8,532 nt of DNA from Chryseosolibacter sp966080355. GTDB lineage: Bacteria > Bacteroidota > Bacteroidia > Cytophagales > Cyclobacteriaceae. The position numbers and the translations under genes are program-made. Shown in pieces: positions 1 through 6,993 of the stretch (its first letter is position 1; every line of letters begins with the position of its first letter). The stretch is taken from NCBI GenBank assembly GCA_966080355.1, contig CBHROW010000243.1, positions 1 through 8,532 of the forward strand, given 5' to 3'. The notes under the pieces were generated by a model. That model saw only the letters and a list, made by a program, of their open reading frames with translations, was not told the origin of the DNA and made no database searches.

Positions 1-924
1 TATACCAAAATTTCGAATCGCTTTTAAGAAAAAAATACGCGATTGCCGATAGTACAGCCTTCGACCCCTTCAAGCGACTTTTTTTCAGCAACCAGATCAT
101 CCAAAAAAGCGGCCTCAATACGATCATCACGCTTGCGACTGTCTCGCCATTGCAAAAACAACAGGTATACGAGGCCATTGAGAAAACAGGACGTCACGTT
201 TTTGACCGGCAGATGCTGGCTAATTTATTTGTCGAGTACGTTCACACTGATTTCAATTTTATCGTCACGTTCACGGGGGCACTCGTTTTTCTCGCCCTGC
301 TCATCGCTTACGGACGGATCGAGCTGACGTTGATCACGTTTGTTCCTATGCTGATCACATGGATCTGGATACTTGGGCTTATGACGTTGCTCGAGATAGA
401 GTTCAACATCGTGAACGTTATGATCTCCACGTTTATTTTCGGCCTCGGAGATGACTATAGCATTTTCATCATGGATGGACTTCAACGCGAATATCAGTAT
501 CGCAAAAAGAGCCTGACGTCAATCCGCACTTCGATCTTGCTGTCTGCGCTCACAACGATTTCCGGACTTGGCGTTCTCATCTTTGCGGAACATCCTGCGC
601 TTCGTTCAATTGCAGCAATCTCGATCATCGGCATCGCATGTGTCTTTATAATGTCACAAACTTTATCTCCTTTTCTGTTTCGTTGGCTCGTTACAAATCG
701 CACAGATAAAGGTCTCGCACCGATCACTGCTTTCGGAATCATCAAGACTTTCATCACGTATGGATTCTTCGTAACGGGCTCTTTCTTCTTGACAATTGTT
801 GGGCTGATATTAAAAGCCATTCCGTTTGGCAAGCGGCATACACGTTTGTTCTATCATCGGTTGCTCAGCTTTTTCACGCGTTCACTTCTTACAATCTCTC
901 CTCAGTTAAGCGTGCGCCAGGTGA

Positions 925-2079
925 ATGCCACCGACAGCATTTTCGGGCAATCGTCTGTTATCATCGCTAATCACACTTCTTTTCTCGAAATTGATCCTGT
1001 TGACCAACAAGTGGGTTTGGAATTCGCCCGTGTTCGGAGGCGTGGTACGGCTTGCCGATTATTATCCGGTGATGGAAGGAGCTGAAGACAGCATTGCGCG
1101 GGTAAGCGATCGCGTTCGTGAAGGGTATTCCGTTGTTGTATTTCCAGAAGGTACACGTTCGCAAGACGGCACCCTGAAACGATTTCATAAAGGGGCTTTC
1201 TATATGGCCGAGGCGTTGAATGTTCCGATTCAGCCGTTGATTATTCACGGTGCTCATGATGCCATTCCGAAAAATTCAATCTATCTGAACAATGGTCAGC
1301 TAACTTTAAAATATCTTCCTCCGATCTCGCCCACAGATACTTCTTTTGGCAACACCTACCCGGAACGGACGAAGAATATTGGCCGCTGGTTCAGAAATGA
1401 ATATCGATCCCTTCGAAAACAAATTGAAACACCGGCATATTTCAGGTACCGGCTGCTGACGAATTACCTTTATAAAGGGCCGGTGCTGGAGTGGTATGCG
1501 CGGATCAAGGTAGCACTTGAAGATAACTACAAACCATTCGATGACCTGGTGCCGAAGCAAGGTGATATAATCGACCTTGGCTGTGGATACGGCTTCCTTT
1601 GTTATATGCTTTCATTTCTCTCAGAAGACCGAACCATCACCGGTGTTGACTATGACGAAGAAAAGATCGAGACTGCATTGAACTGCTACTCAAAAAACGA
1701 TCGCGTTCACTTTTATGCGGCTGATGTAAAAATCTTTCCCTTGACTCAGTACGATGGGATTGTCATTGCAGATGTTTTGCATTATCTGACCCCGGACGAC
1801 CAAGAATTTATGATAGAAAGGTGTATCCACGCTTTGAAGCCTGGCGGAAGATTGATCATTCGTGAGGGTAATGCAGAGTTGAAGGAACGCCATCAAGGAA
1901 CTCGAGCTACGGAATTTTTTTCGGTAAAGCTGCTTCGGTTCAACAAGTCGGTAAATGAACTGCATTTCCTTAAAGGTGAGACCGTCAGGGAAATTGCGGC
2001 ACGGTTAAGTTGCAACGTCCGGACGATCGATGATACAAAGTTTACGTCAAATGTTATTTTTGTGATTGAAAAGAATTGA
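925..2079 (+). CDS. Downstream open frame: C-terminal PlsC part plus class I SAM-dependent methyltransferase
   Basis: This is the reading frame that carries the second part of the fused gene. Its first in-frame ATG is at 925, but residues before about 988 have no acyltransferase character because the real product there is in the other frame. Homology-like sequence begins at KLILLTNKW (988 onward). It is followed by PlsC box III FPEGTRS (residues 73-79 from ATG925) and box IV-like PIQPLI. A Rossmann methyltransferase follows, with motif I DLGCGYG at residues 217-223, an acidic D-Y-D at the end of the next strand, and a motif-IV-like IVIADVLHYL. The methyl acceptor is unknown; a phenolic or lipid-like pigment intermediate would suit the operon. 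The methyltransferase domain is complete and could fold alone if translation restarted, but I see no ribosome binding site supporting an independent start. The gene ends 22 bp before the next one. Confidence 0.7.
   Translation: MPPTAFSGNRLLSSLITLLFSKLILLTNKWVWNSPVFGGVVRLADYYPVMEGAEDSIARVSDRVREGYSVVVFPEGTRSQDGTLKRFHKGAFYMAEALNVPIQPLIIHGAHDAIPKNSIYLNNGQLTLKYLPPISPTDTSFGNTYPERTKNIGRWFRNEYRSLRKQIETPAYFRYRLLTNYLYKGPVLEWYARIKVALEDNYKPFDDLVPKQGDIIDLGCGYGFLCYMLSFLSEDRTITGVDYDEEKIETALNCYSKNDRVHFYAADVKIFPLTQYDGIVIADVLHYLTPDDQEFMIERCIHALKPGGRLIIREGNAELKERHQGTRATEFFSVKLLRFNKSVNELHFLKGETVREIAARLSCNVRTIDDTKFTSNVIFVIEKN
984..993 (+). other. Frame-break junction (probable small deletion) inside the PlsC domain
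   Basis: The upstream frame reads NHTSFL up to 986 and the downstream frame reads KLILLTNKW from 988, so exactly one base (987) separates two blocks that both look well conserved. In related exporter-acyltransferase proteins, as I recall them, about ten residues (D-I-L-x-x-x-M-L-x-P) lie between these blocks. The simplest reading is loss of 3n+2 bases, near 29. The sequence CGAA at the junction could be the remnant of a short direct repeat shared by a Leu-Asp/Glu codon pair and a Pro-Lys codon pair. The missing-residue estimate comes from memory of the family. Confidence 0.7.
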
Positions 2080-2101
2080 CTACCCCCTCTAAATACTCCC
2101 C

Positions 2102-3607
2102 ATGCACTACGATGTTGTAATTATTGGAAGCGGCCTTGGTGGCCTTGCCTGTGGCGCAATTATGGCCAGGGAAGGCAAACGAGTTTGCGTGCTTGAGAAA
2201 AACCAGCAAATCGGTGGAACGCTTCAGACGTTTGTTCGCGACAAAGTCATTTTCGACTCCGGTGTGCATTATGTCGGTGGGCTGGATAAAGGGCAAAATC
2301 TCTACCAGCTGTTCAAGTTTCTCGGCATCATGGAAAAGATGAAACTGCGGAAACTTGACGAAGATGTTTTCGATGCGATCTTGTTCAAAGACGATCCCAA
2401 CGTTTACAGATATGCGCAGGGATATGAGAACTTCATCCAGGTGCTTGCCAAAGATTTTCCAGGAGAAGAAGATGCCATCCGTAGATATTGTGATGGTGTT
2501 AAAGACGTTTGCAGCAAGTTTCCTTTGTACAATCTGAGAAGCGGAGATTATTTCGAAAAAGTTAATGTGCTCGAGATCGACACGCAAACGTTTCTTGAAT
2601 CGCTTACGGATAACAAAAAACTTCAGAATGTACTTGCGGGAACCAGTTTGCTGTACGCAGGCGCTCCCTATAAGACACCGTTCTACGTACACGCGCTTGT
2701 TGTGAACAGTTACATTGAAAGTTCATGGCGATTTGTTGACGGAGGTTCGCAGATTGCTCGCGCGCTTTCGAGGGAGATCTACGAACATGGCGGCAGCATT
2801 ATAAAACACGCCAAGGTTGTCAAGCTTGTCGAAGAGGGTGGACGTATTACGCACGCGCTAACCGATGAAGGCGTGAAATACGAAGGCGACCTTTTTATCT
2901 CGAATATTCATCCCACGAAAACGATGGAGATTACCGAAAGCGACATGATTAAAAAGGCCTTTCGGAACCGTATCAAGAATCTCGAGAATTCCATTTCAAC
3001 GTTCTATGTCAATATCGTTCTTAAAAAGAACACGTTCAAATACATTAACCACAACTACTATTATTTTGACGAAAATGACGCATGGGCCGTTTTGAATTAT
3101 ACAGACGAGGACTGGCCGAAAGGTTACGCGTTATTTTTTACCGCGAGTTCAAGAGACAAAGGTTATGCGGAAGGTGTTACGGTGATGACCTATATGCGTT
3201 TTGATGATGTAAAGCAATGGGCTGATACGTTCAATACTGTTTCTAACGAGGTGAGCAGGGGAGAAGATTACGAAGCATTTAAAAAAGAGAAAGCGGACCA
3301 GCTGTTCAATATGGTCGAAGAACGTTTTCCAGGCTTTAAGGATTGTATAGAAAGCTATTATGTGGCAACACCGCTTTCAGTTCGCGATTACATTGGAACA
3401 GATGATGGTTCTTTGTATGGGGTCATCAAAGACTACAAAGAACCCATGCGCACATTCATTTCTCCGAGAACAAAAATCCCGAATTTACTGCTTACAGGCC
3501 AAAACCTGAACCTGCATGGCGTACTTGGTGTTACGGTAAGCGCAGTGTTGACTTGTTCTGAAATTTTAGGAACCGATTATATGATCGAAAAGATCAGGAA
3601 CGCCTGA
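2102..3607 (+). CDS. FAD-dependent oxidoreductase, all-trans-retinol 13,14-reductase / phytoene desaturase-like (NAD(P)/FAD Rossmann amine-oxidase superfamily)
   Basis: The 501-residue length is usual for this family. The N-terminus is a dinucleotide-binding fold: GSGLGG at residues 9-14, Glu32 ending the second strand for the ribose, and GGTLQTF at about 38-44. Next comes FDSGVHYVGG, a pattern typical of retinol saturase-like enzymes. The C-terminus has the second FAD-contact block, TGQNLNLHGVLGV (about 465-477), followed by a helix. CrtI/RetSat relatives add or remove hydrogens on conjugated polyenes. In a pigment operon I infer action on the polyene or alkyl chain of the product, but direction and substrate cannot be read from sequence. 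The start at 2102 lies 22 bp after the preceding stop and puts GxGxxG at the expected distance from Met; there is no Shine-Dalgarno match, which is normal in Bacteroidota. The next gene starts 3 bp downstream, so they are co-transcribed. No frame damage is visible. Confidence 0.88.
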   Translation: MHYDVVIIGSGLGGLACGAIMAREGKRVCVLEKNQQIGGTLQTFVRDKVIFDSGVHYVGGLDKGQNLYQLFKFLGIMEKMKLRKLDEDVFDAILFKDDPNVYRYAQGYENFIQVLAKDFPGEEDAIRRYCDGVKDVCSKFPLYNLRSGDYFEKVNVLEIDTQTFLESLTDNKKLQNVLAGTSLLYAGAPYKTPFYVHALVVNSYIESSWRFVDGGSQIARALSREIYEHGGSIIKHAKVVKLVEEGGRITHALTDEGVKYEGDLFISNIHPTKTMEITESDMIKKAFRNRIKNLENSISTFYVNIVLKKNTFKYINHNYYYFDENDAWAVLNYTDEDWPKGYALFFTASSRDKGYAEGVTVMTYMRFDDVKQWADTFNTVSNEVSRGEDYEAFKKEKADQLFNMVEERFPGFKDCIESYYVATPLSVRDYIGTDDGSLYGVIKDYKEPMRTFISPRTKIPNLLLTGQNLNLHGVLGVTVSAVLTCSEILGTDYMIEKIRNA

Positions 3608-3610
3608 TAA

Positions 3611-5260
3611 ATGAAGCGACTGTTCAAATTTATCGGTTGGTTTGTTGGCATTTTAGTGATGCTCCTGATTGTGCTTGCCATTTATGTAAGGTTGGTAGCC
3701 GCGGTTGACGATCCGGAGATATCCGAGAATCTTCCGCCCATGACGTTGGAAACCCACGGAGCTGTTAAGACGTATGGAAAAAATTGGATCCGCCAAAGTG
3801 AAAGCGGTCTTTTCGAGATGTATGTTGAAGGAGCTCCTTACGAACGCGGTGTGGCAATCGGAAAGCTTTCACAAGATCTCATTCAATACCAGGAAGAAGT
3901 TTTTAACAAGCAGATCAATCAGCTGGTGCCCTCGAAAGCATATCTAGGCATCCTCAAATATTTTGTCGGATGGTTCAATCGCGACCTCGATGACAATGTC
4001 GCGGAAGAATTTCGTCAGGAAATTTATGGTGTGTCACGTGCGGCATCTGCCGAATTCGACTATATCGCTCCACCATATCATCGCATCCTGAACTATCACG
4101 CGGCTCATGACATCGGACACGCTCTGCAGAACATGTCGCTGGTTGGGTGTACGGCTTTCGCAACATGGGCCGGAGCCTCCGAAGACAGCTCAATGATCGT
4201 TGGAAGGAATTTCGATTTCTATGTGGGCGATGAATTTGCAAAGAATAAGATCATCGCTTTTTATCATCCTGACAAAGGCCACAATTTTATGATGGTGACT
4301 TTCGGTGGAATGACCGGAGTACTTTCAGGAATGAATGATAAAGGTTTGACAGTGACATTGAACGCGGCAAAGTCAGAAATTCCAATGGCGTCAGCTACTC
4401 CCGTGTCTATTCTTGCACGCGAGATCCTGCAATATGCTTCAACGATCGATGAAGCGATGTTGATCGCAAAAGGACGAAAGACATTTGTAGCGGAGTCTTT
4501 TCTCATCGCGTCAGCGAAGGACAAACGCGCAGTCATTATCGAAAAAAGCCCGGATGCAATAGATCTCTACTCACCGGGCAAAGATTACATCATAGGCACA
4601 AATCATTATCAAAGCCCAACGCTTGGCACGACTCCGCTAAACCGGGAGCACATGCGAACAAGTGCATCCGTTTACCGCTACGAACGGGTTGACGAGTTGC
4701 TGAATGAGGGTGGAAGGAATTCAGTCGCGAAAACCGCTTCGATCTTGCGCAACCAAAAAGGTTTGAAAAACACCGACATCGGATTTGGCAATGAAAAAGC
4801 TGTCAACCAGCTCATCGCACATCATGCCGTGATTTTTCAGCCGGAGTTGCAGCGCGTTTGGGTTTCAACCGCGCCTTGGCAGTTGGGAAAATTTGTTTGT
4901 TACGATCTGAAGAAAGTGTTCTCAACCGGAATTCCCAACGGAGAGATCGCTGATCGTGAGCTTGAAATACCAGCAGACACTTTTCTCACAACCAGGAACT
5001 GTGATCAAATGATGAAGTTCAACCGGTTCAGGTTTCCGTTTCAGCCTCGCGAAAACATGATTCCGGATAGCCTGGTTGCGTGGAATCCGCACTCTTATCT
5101 ATCATATATGCTTGCGGGAGACTTTTATTTCGCTCGAAAGGATTTTAGTCAGGCGAAAAAAAATTATGAGAAAGGACTGCAGATGGAAGTCGCCACGCTT
5201 CAGGAACGTGAGCACATGCAGAGAAACCTAGAGACTTGTAATAAACAAATCAATCAATGA
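3611..5260 (+). CDS. Membrane-anchored C45-family / acyl-CoA:6-aminopenicillanate acyltransferase-like Ntn hydrolase with C-terminal TPR-like tail
   Basis: Protein of 549 residues. Residues 7-30 form one hydrophobic helix after KR, a membrane anchor or uncleaved signal that would place the body in the periplasm. The Ntn core follows: LVGCTAF with Gly179-Cys180, where C45 enzymes cut themselves to free a catalytic N-terminal Cys. GRNFDFY (Arg199, Asp202) follows, then GMNDKGLTVTLNAA and TNH with Asn331, matching the Cys-Arg-Asp-Asn pattern of the choloylglycine hydrolase/C45 fold. About 180 residues before the Cys is long for a propeptide and includes the anchor. The last ~55 residues (DFYFARKDFSQAKKNYEKGL) resemble a TPR hairpin. 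Family members form or break amide or ester bonds between acyl groups and amines or alcohols. In this operon I infer transfer or hydrolysis of a pigment acyl chain. AGGA lies 10 nt before the start. The end overlaps the next start (ATGA). Confidence 0.85.
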   Translation: MKRLFKFIGWFVGILVMLLIVLAIYVRLVAAVDDPEISENLPPMTLETHGAVKTYGKNWIRQSESGLFEMYVEGAPYERGVAIGKLSQDLIQYQEEVFNKQINQLVPSKAYLGILKYFVGWFNRDLDDNVAEEFRQEIYGVSRAASAEFDYIAPPYHRILNYHAAHDIGHALQNMSLVGCTAFATWAGASEDSSMIVGRNFDFYVGDEFAKNKIIAFYHPDKGHNFMMVTFGGMTGVLSGMNDKGLTVTLNAAKSEIPMASATPVSILAREILQYASTIDEAMLIAKGRKTFVAESFLIASAKDKRAVIIEKSPDAIDLYSPGKDYIIGTNHYQSPTLGTTPLNREHMRTSASVYRYERVDELLNEGGRNSVAKTASILRNQKGLKNTDIGFGNEKAVNQLIAHHAVIFQPELQRVWVSTAPWQLGKFVCYDLKKVFSTGIPNGEIADRELEIPADTFLTTRNCDQMMKFNRFRFPFQPRENMIPDSLVAWNPHSYLSYMLAGDFYFARKDFSQAKKNYEKGLQMEVATLQEREHMQRNLETCNKQINQ

Positions 5261-5631
5261 TCGCTGGCACAGGCATCGATATCATTGAAGTAGAACGCGT
5301 CTATGAGAAAGTTTTGAAAAACAATGGCTTTAGCGACAAGGTATTTTCAAAACTCGAAAGAGAATTTTGCGAGCAGTCAGGGCATCCCGCACAACACTAT
5401 GCGGCACGGTTTGCTGCGAAAGAAGCTTTCTTGAAGGCCACAGGTAAAGGCCTTCTCGGAGGTCATGAATTGAGCGAGATCGAGGTCTATCATATTGGAG
5501 ATGGGAAACCTGAGATCAGACTGCACGGAAATTTCAAACAGATGGCGATCGAAAGCGGTTGGAAAAAAATACATTTGTCACTTTCACATGTGCAGGCAAT
5601 GGCTTGCGCAGTCGTTATCATCGAGCAATGA
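5257..5631 (+). CDS. acpS: AcpS-type holo-[acyl-carrier-protein] synthase (4'-phosphopantetheinyl transferase)
   Basis: The 124-residue length is standard for the small AcpS class. Both metal/CoA signatures are present: GTGIDIIEVERV at residues 4-15 with Asp8, and RFAAKEAFLKATGKG at 51-65 with Lys55-Glu56. The C-terminal LSLSH (108-112) with AMACAVV completes the fold. The enzyme moves 4'-phosphopantetheine from CoA to a serine of apo carrier proteins in the cytoplasm, with Mg2+. Its start overlaps the upstream stop (ATGA at 5257-5260) and its stop overlaps the next start (ATGA at 5628-5631), so it is translationally coupled in the pigment-type operon. I infer that it serves the pathway's own carrier proteins. 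It could still be the organism's only AcpS, which the window cannot show. The symbol reflects family, not proven housekeeping status. Confidence 0.93.
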   Translation: MIAGTGIDIIEVERVYEKVLKNNGFSDKVFSKLEREFCEQSGHPAQHYAARFAAKEAFLKATGKGLLGGHELSEIEVYHIGDGKPEIRLHGNFKQMAIESGWKKIHLSLSHVQAMACAVVIIEQ

Positions 5632-6929
5632 ATCGCATTCCCGAAATAGAGACCCGCTCAACCGAAGAGATCAGACGATTCCAGTTTGACAACATTGTGA
5701 AGACGCTGCAGTATCTAAACCTCTATTCTCCGTTCTACCAGCGATTATTCAAAGACCGAGACATCGATGTGAGCCAGGTCACAAGCTGGGAAGCGTTCGC
5801 GCAATTGCCCACAACATCAAAAGAAGATATTCAGTATTACAACTGGGATTTTCTGTGTGTTCCCCGGATGAAGATTATTGAATACACGAGCACGTCAGGC
5901 ACTGCGGGAAAACCTGTGACCATTTCGTTAACTGAAAAAGATCTGCAACGTCTTGCTTACAACGAAGCGATCTCCTTTGCTTGTGCGGAAGGTAACGAAC
6001 ACGACCTCTATCAGCTGATGTTAACGTTAGACAGGCAGTTCATGGCCGGCATCGCTTACTACGAGGGCATTCGGAAGCTTGGCGCGGGCCTTGTGCGTGT
6101 AGGGCCTGGGTTGCCAGCACTTCAATGGGAAACAATTGAAAGGCTGAAGCCGACAGCACTCGTTGCTGTTCCTTCTTTCATCATTAAACTGATCGAGTTT
6201 GCGGAAACCAACGGGATTGATCTGAAAAGGTCTTCTGTAAAGAAAGCGATTTGCATTGGCGAGGCGATACGCACACCGGATTTCAAGCTCAACGCGATCG
6301 GGCAACGCATCCAAAGCTCGTGGGATATCAAATTGTTTGGTACCTATGCGTCAACCGAAATGCAAACAGCTTTCACGGAGTGTAAGATGGGTGTTGGCGG
6401 TCACCTTCACCCCGAGCTTATCTATGCCGAACTTCTTGATGAGAGCGGGCGCGTAGTTCCGGACGGTGAGGCAGGAGAAGTTACAATCACCACCTTAGGC
6501 GTTGAAGGTATGCCGCTGCTGAGATATCGCACAGGTGATATTGCAATCTTTCACCCGGAAAAATGCGCCTGTAAACGATCTACCTCTCGAATCGGTCCGG
6601 TGCTTGGAAGAAAGAATCAGATGATCAAGCTTAAAGGTACTACGCTTTATCCGCCAGCGATCATCGACATCGTTCAGCAAATGACTGAAGTTCGCGACTT
6701 TGTTGTTGAGGTCTTCAAAGGAAAATTAGACACCGATGAACTTCGGTTGCATGTGCTCACAGCAGACGACAAACACGAGGTGGTGAGGAAAGATCTGGCA
6801 GCTGCATTTCAGGCGCGCATTCGCGTGGTGCCCGAAATTATTTTTGCTCAGCCCCCGGCCATCGAAAAATTGCAATTGGAAGGTAACAGCAGGAAGCTTC
6901 GCAAGTTTGTCGATCATCGACTGGCATAA
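5628..6929 (+). CDS. PaaK-like adenylate-forming ligase (phenylacetate-CoA ligase family), probable aromatic starter-acid activation
   Basis: Starting at the ATG that overlaps the acpS stop, the product is 433 residues, normal for the PaaK family; an in-frame ATG at 5559 would add 23 residues lying inside acpS and is less likely. Core motifs in order: STSGTAGKP P-loop (A3) at 88-96; FGTYASTE (A5) at 237-244; YRTGD (A7) at 300-304; CxCKR-type hairpin and GRKNQMIKLKG (A8) at 313-336; and a C-terminal basic EGNSRKLR block (418-425) in the place of the A10 lysine region. Such enzymes activate a carboxylate with ATP and pass it to CoA or a carrier protein. In flexirubin-type clusters the known starter is a 4-hydroxycinnamate derivative, so I infer 4-coumarate or a similar aryl acid; the substrate pocket cannot be read by eye. 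It is the last gene of the operon, followed after 4 bp by a terminator hairpin. Confidence 0.85.
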   Translation: MNRIPEIETRSTEEIRRFQFDNIVKTLQYLNLYSPFYQRLFKDRDIDVSQVTSWEAFAQLPTTSKEDIQYYNWDFLCVPRMKIIEYTSTSGTAGKPVTISLTEKDLQRLAYNEAISFACAEGNEHDLYQLMLTLDRQFMAGIAYYEGIRKLGAGLVRVGPGLPALQWETIERLKPTALVAVPSFIIKLIEFAETNGIDLKRSSVKKAICIGEAIRTPDFKLNAIGQRIQSSWDIKLFGTYASTEMQTAFTECKMGVGGHLHPELIYAELLDESGRVVPDGEAGEVTITTLGVEGMPLLRYRTGDIAIFHPEKCACKRSTSRIGPVLGRKNQMIKLKGTTLYPPAIIDIVQQMTEVRDFVVEVFKGKLDTDELRLHVLTADDKHEVVRKDLAAAFQARIRVVPEIIFAQPPAIEKLQLEGNSRKLRKFVDHRLA

Positions 6930-6933
6930 AAGT

Positions 6934-6962
6934 GAAAAGCACAGTGGCTAACTGTGCTTTTC
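6934..6962. terminator. Bidirectional intrinsic terminator between convergent genes
   Basis: A perfect 12-bp inverted repeat (GAAAAGCACAGT / ACTGTGCTTTTC) has a 5-nt loop, GGCTA. Each arm ends in an A4/T4 block, so on either strand the 3' arm ends in a short U run, although no long U tract follows outside the stem. It lies 5 bp after the ligase stop (+ strand) and 32 bp beyond the lipoprotein gene stop (- strand), which is the expected place for a shared terminator. Confidence 0.82.
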
Positions 6963-6993
6963 GGTTGCTAACTTTAAAAGTGATAGCTGTGCA

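Larger units (their letters stand above)
1..2079 (+). pseudogene. MMPL/RND-type exporter fused to PlsC-like acyltransferase and SAM methyltransferase; 5'-truncated and frameshifted
   Basis: The frame is open from the left edge (first full codon at 3), so the N-terminal exporter part is missing. Positions 3-730 encode the end of an MMPL/RND permease: several hydrophobic helices and the signature GDDYSIF at 447-467. From about 730 a linker with one hydrophobic helix leads into a PlsC/LPLAT domain with acyltransferase box I, NHTSFLE, at 969-989. The frame then breaks. The rest of the PlsC domain (FPEGTRS at 1141-1161, then VPIQPLIIHG) and a class I methyltransferase (DLGCGYG at 1573-1593) lie in the next frame to the TGA at 2077-2079. 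Exporter-PlsC-methyltransferase fusions are, as I recall the family, common in flexirubin/aryl-polyene loci of Bacteroidota. I infer a role in exporting or acylating pigment precursors at the inner membrane. Without a sequence correction only a truncated exporter ending at 1085 would be made. It is either a decayed gene or a real gene with an assembly indel. Confidence 0.85.

Noticed and set aside
925..990. Independent start of a methyltransferase protein at ATG 925
   Set aside because: The residues from 925 to about 987 in this frame look like noise, while the other frame encodes conserved acyltransferase sequence; no ribosome binding site is seen.
984..1003. Programmed ribosomal frameshift joining the exporter and methyltransferase halves
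   Set aside because: No slippery heptamer or downstream pseudoknot is apparent, and about ten expected residues are missing at the switch, which a frameshift signal would not explain.
2054..2692. 212-residue open frame antisense to the FAD oxidoreductase
   Set aside because: It is a by-product of the codon pattern of the real gene opposite; it shows no domain or plausible start context.
5559..5627. Longer N-terminus of the PaaK-like ligase starting at 5559
   Set aside because: It would lie entirely within acpS, and the ATG at 5628 forms an ATGA overlap like the one at the acpS start and gives a normal family length.
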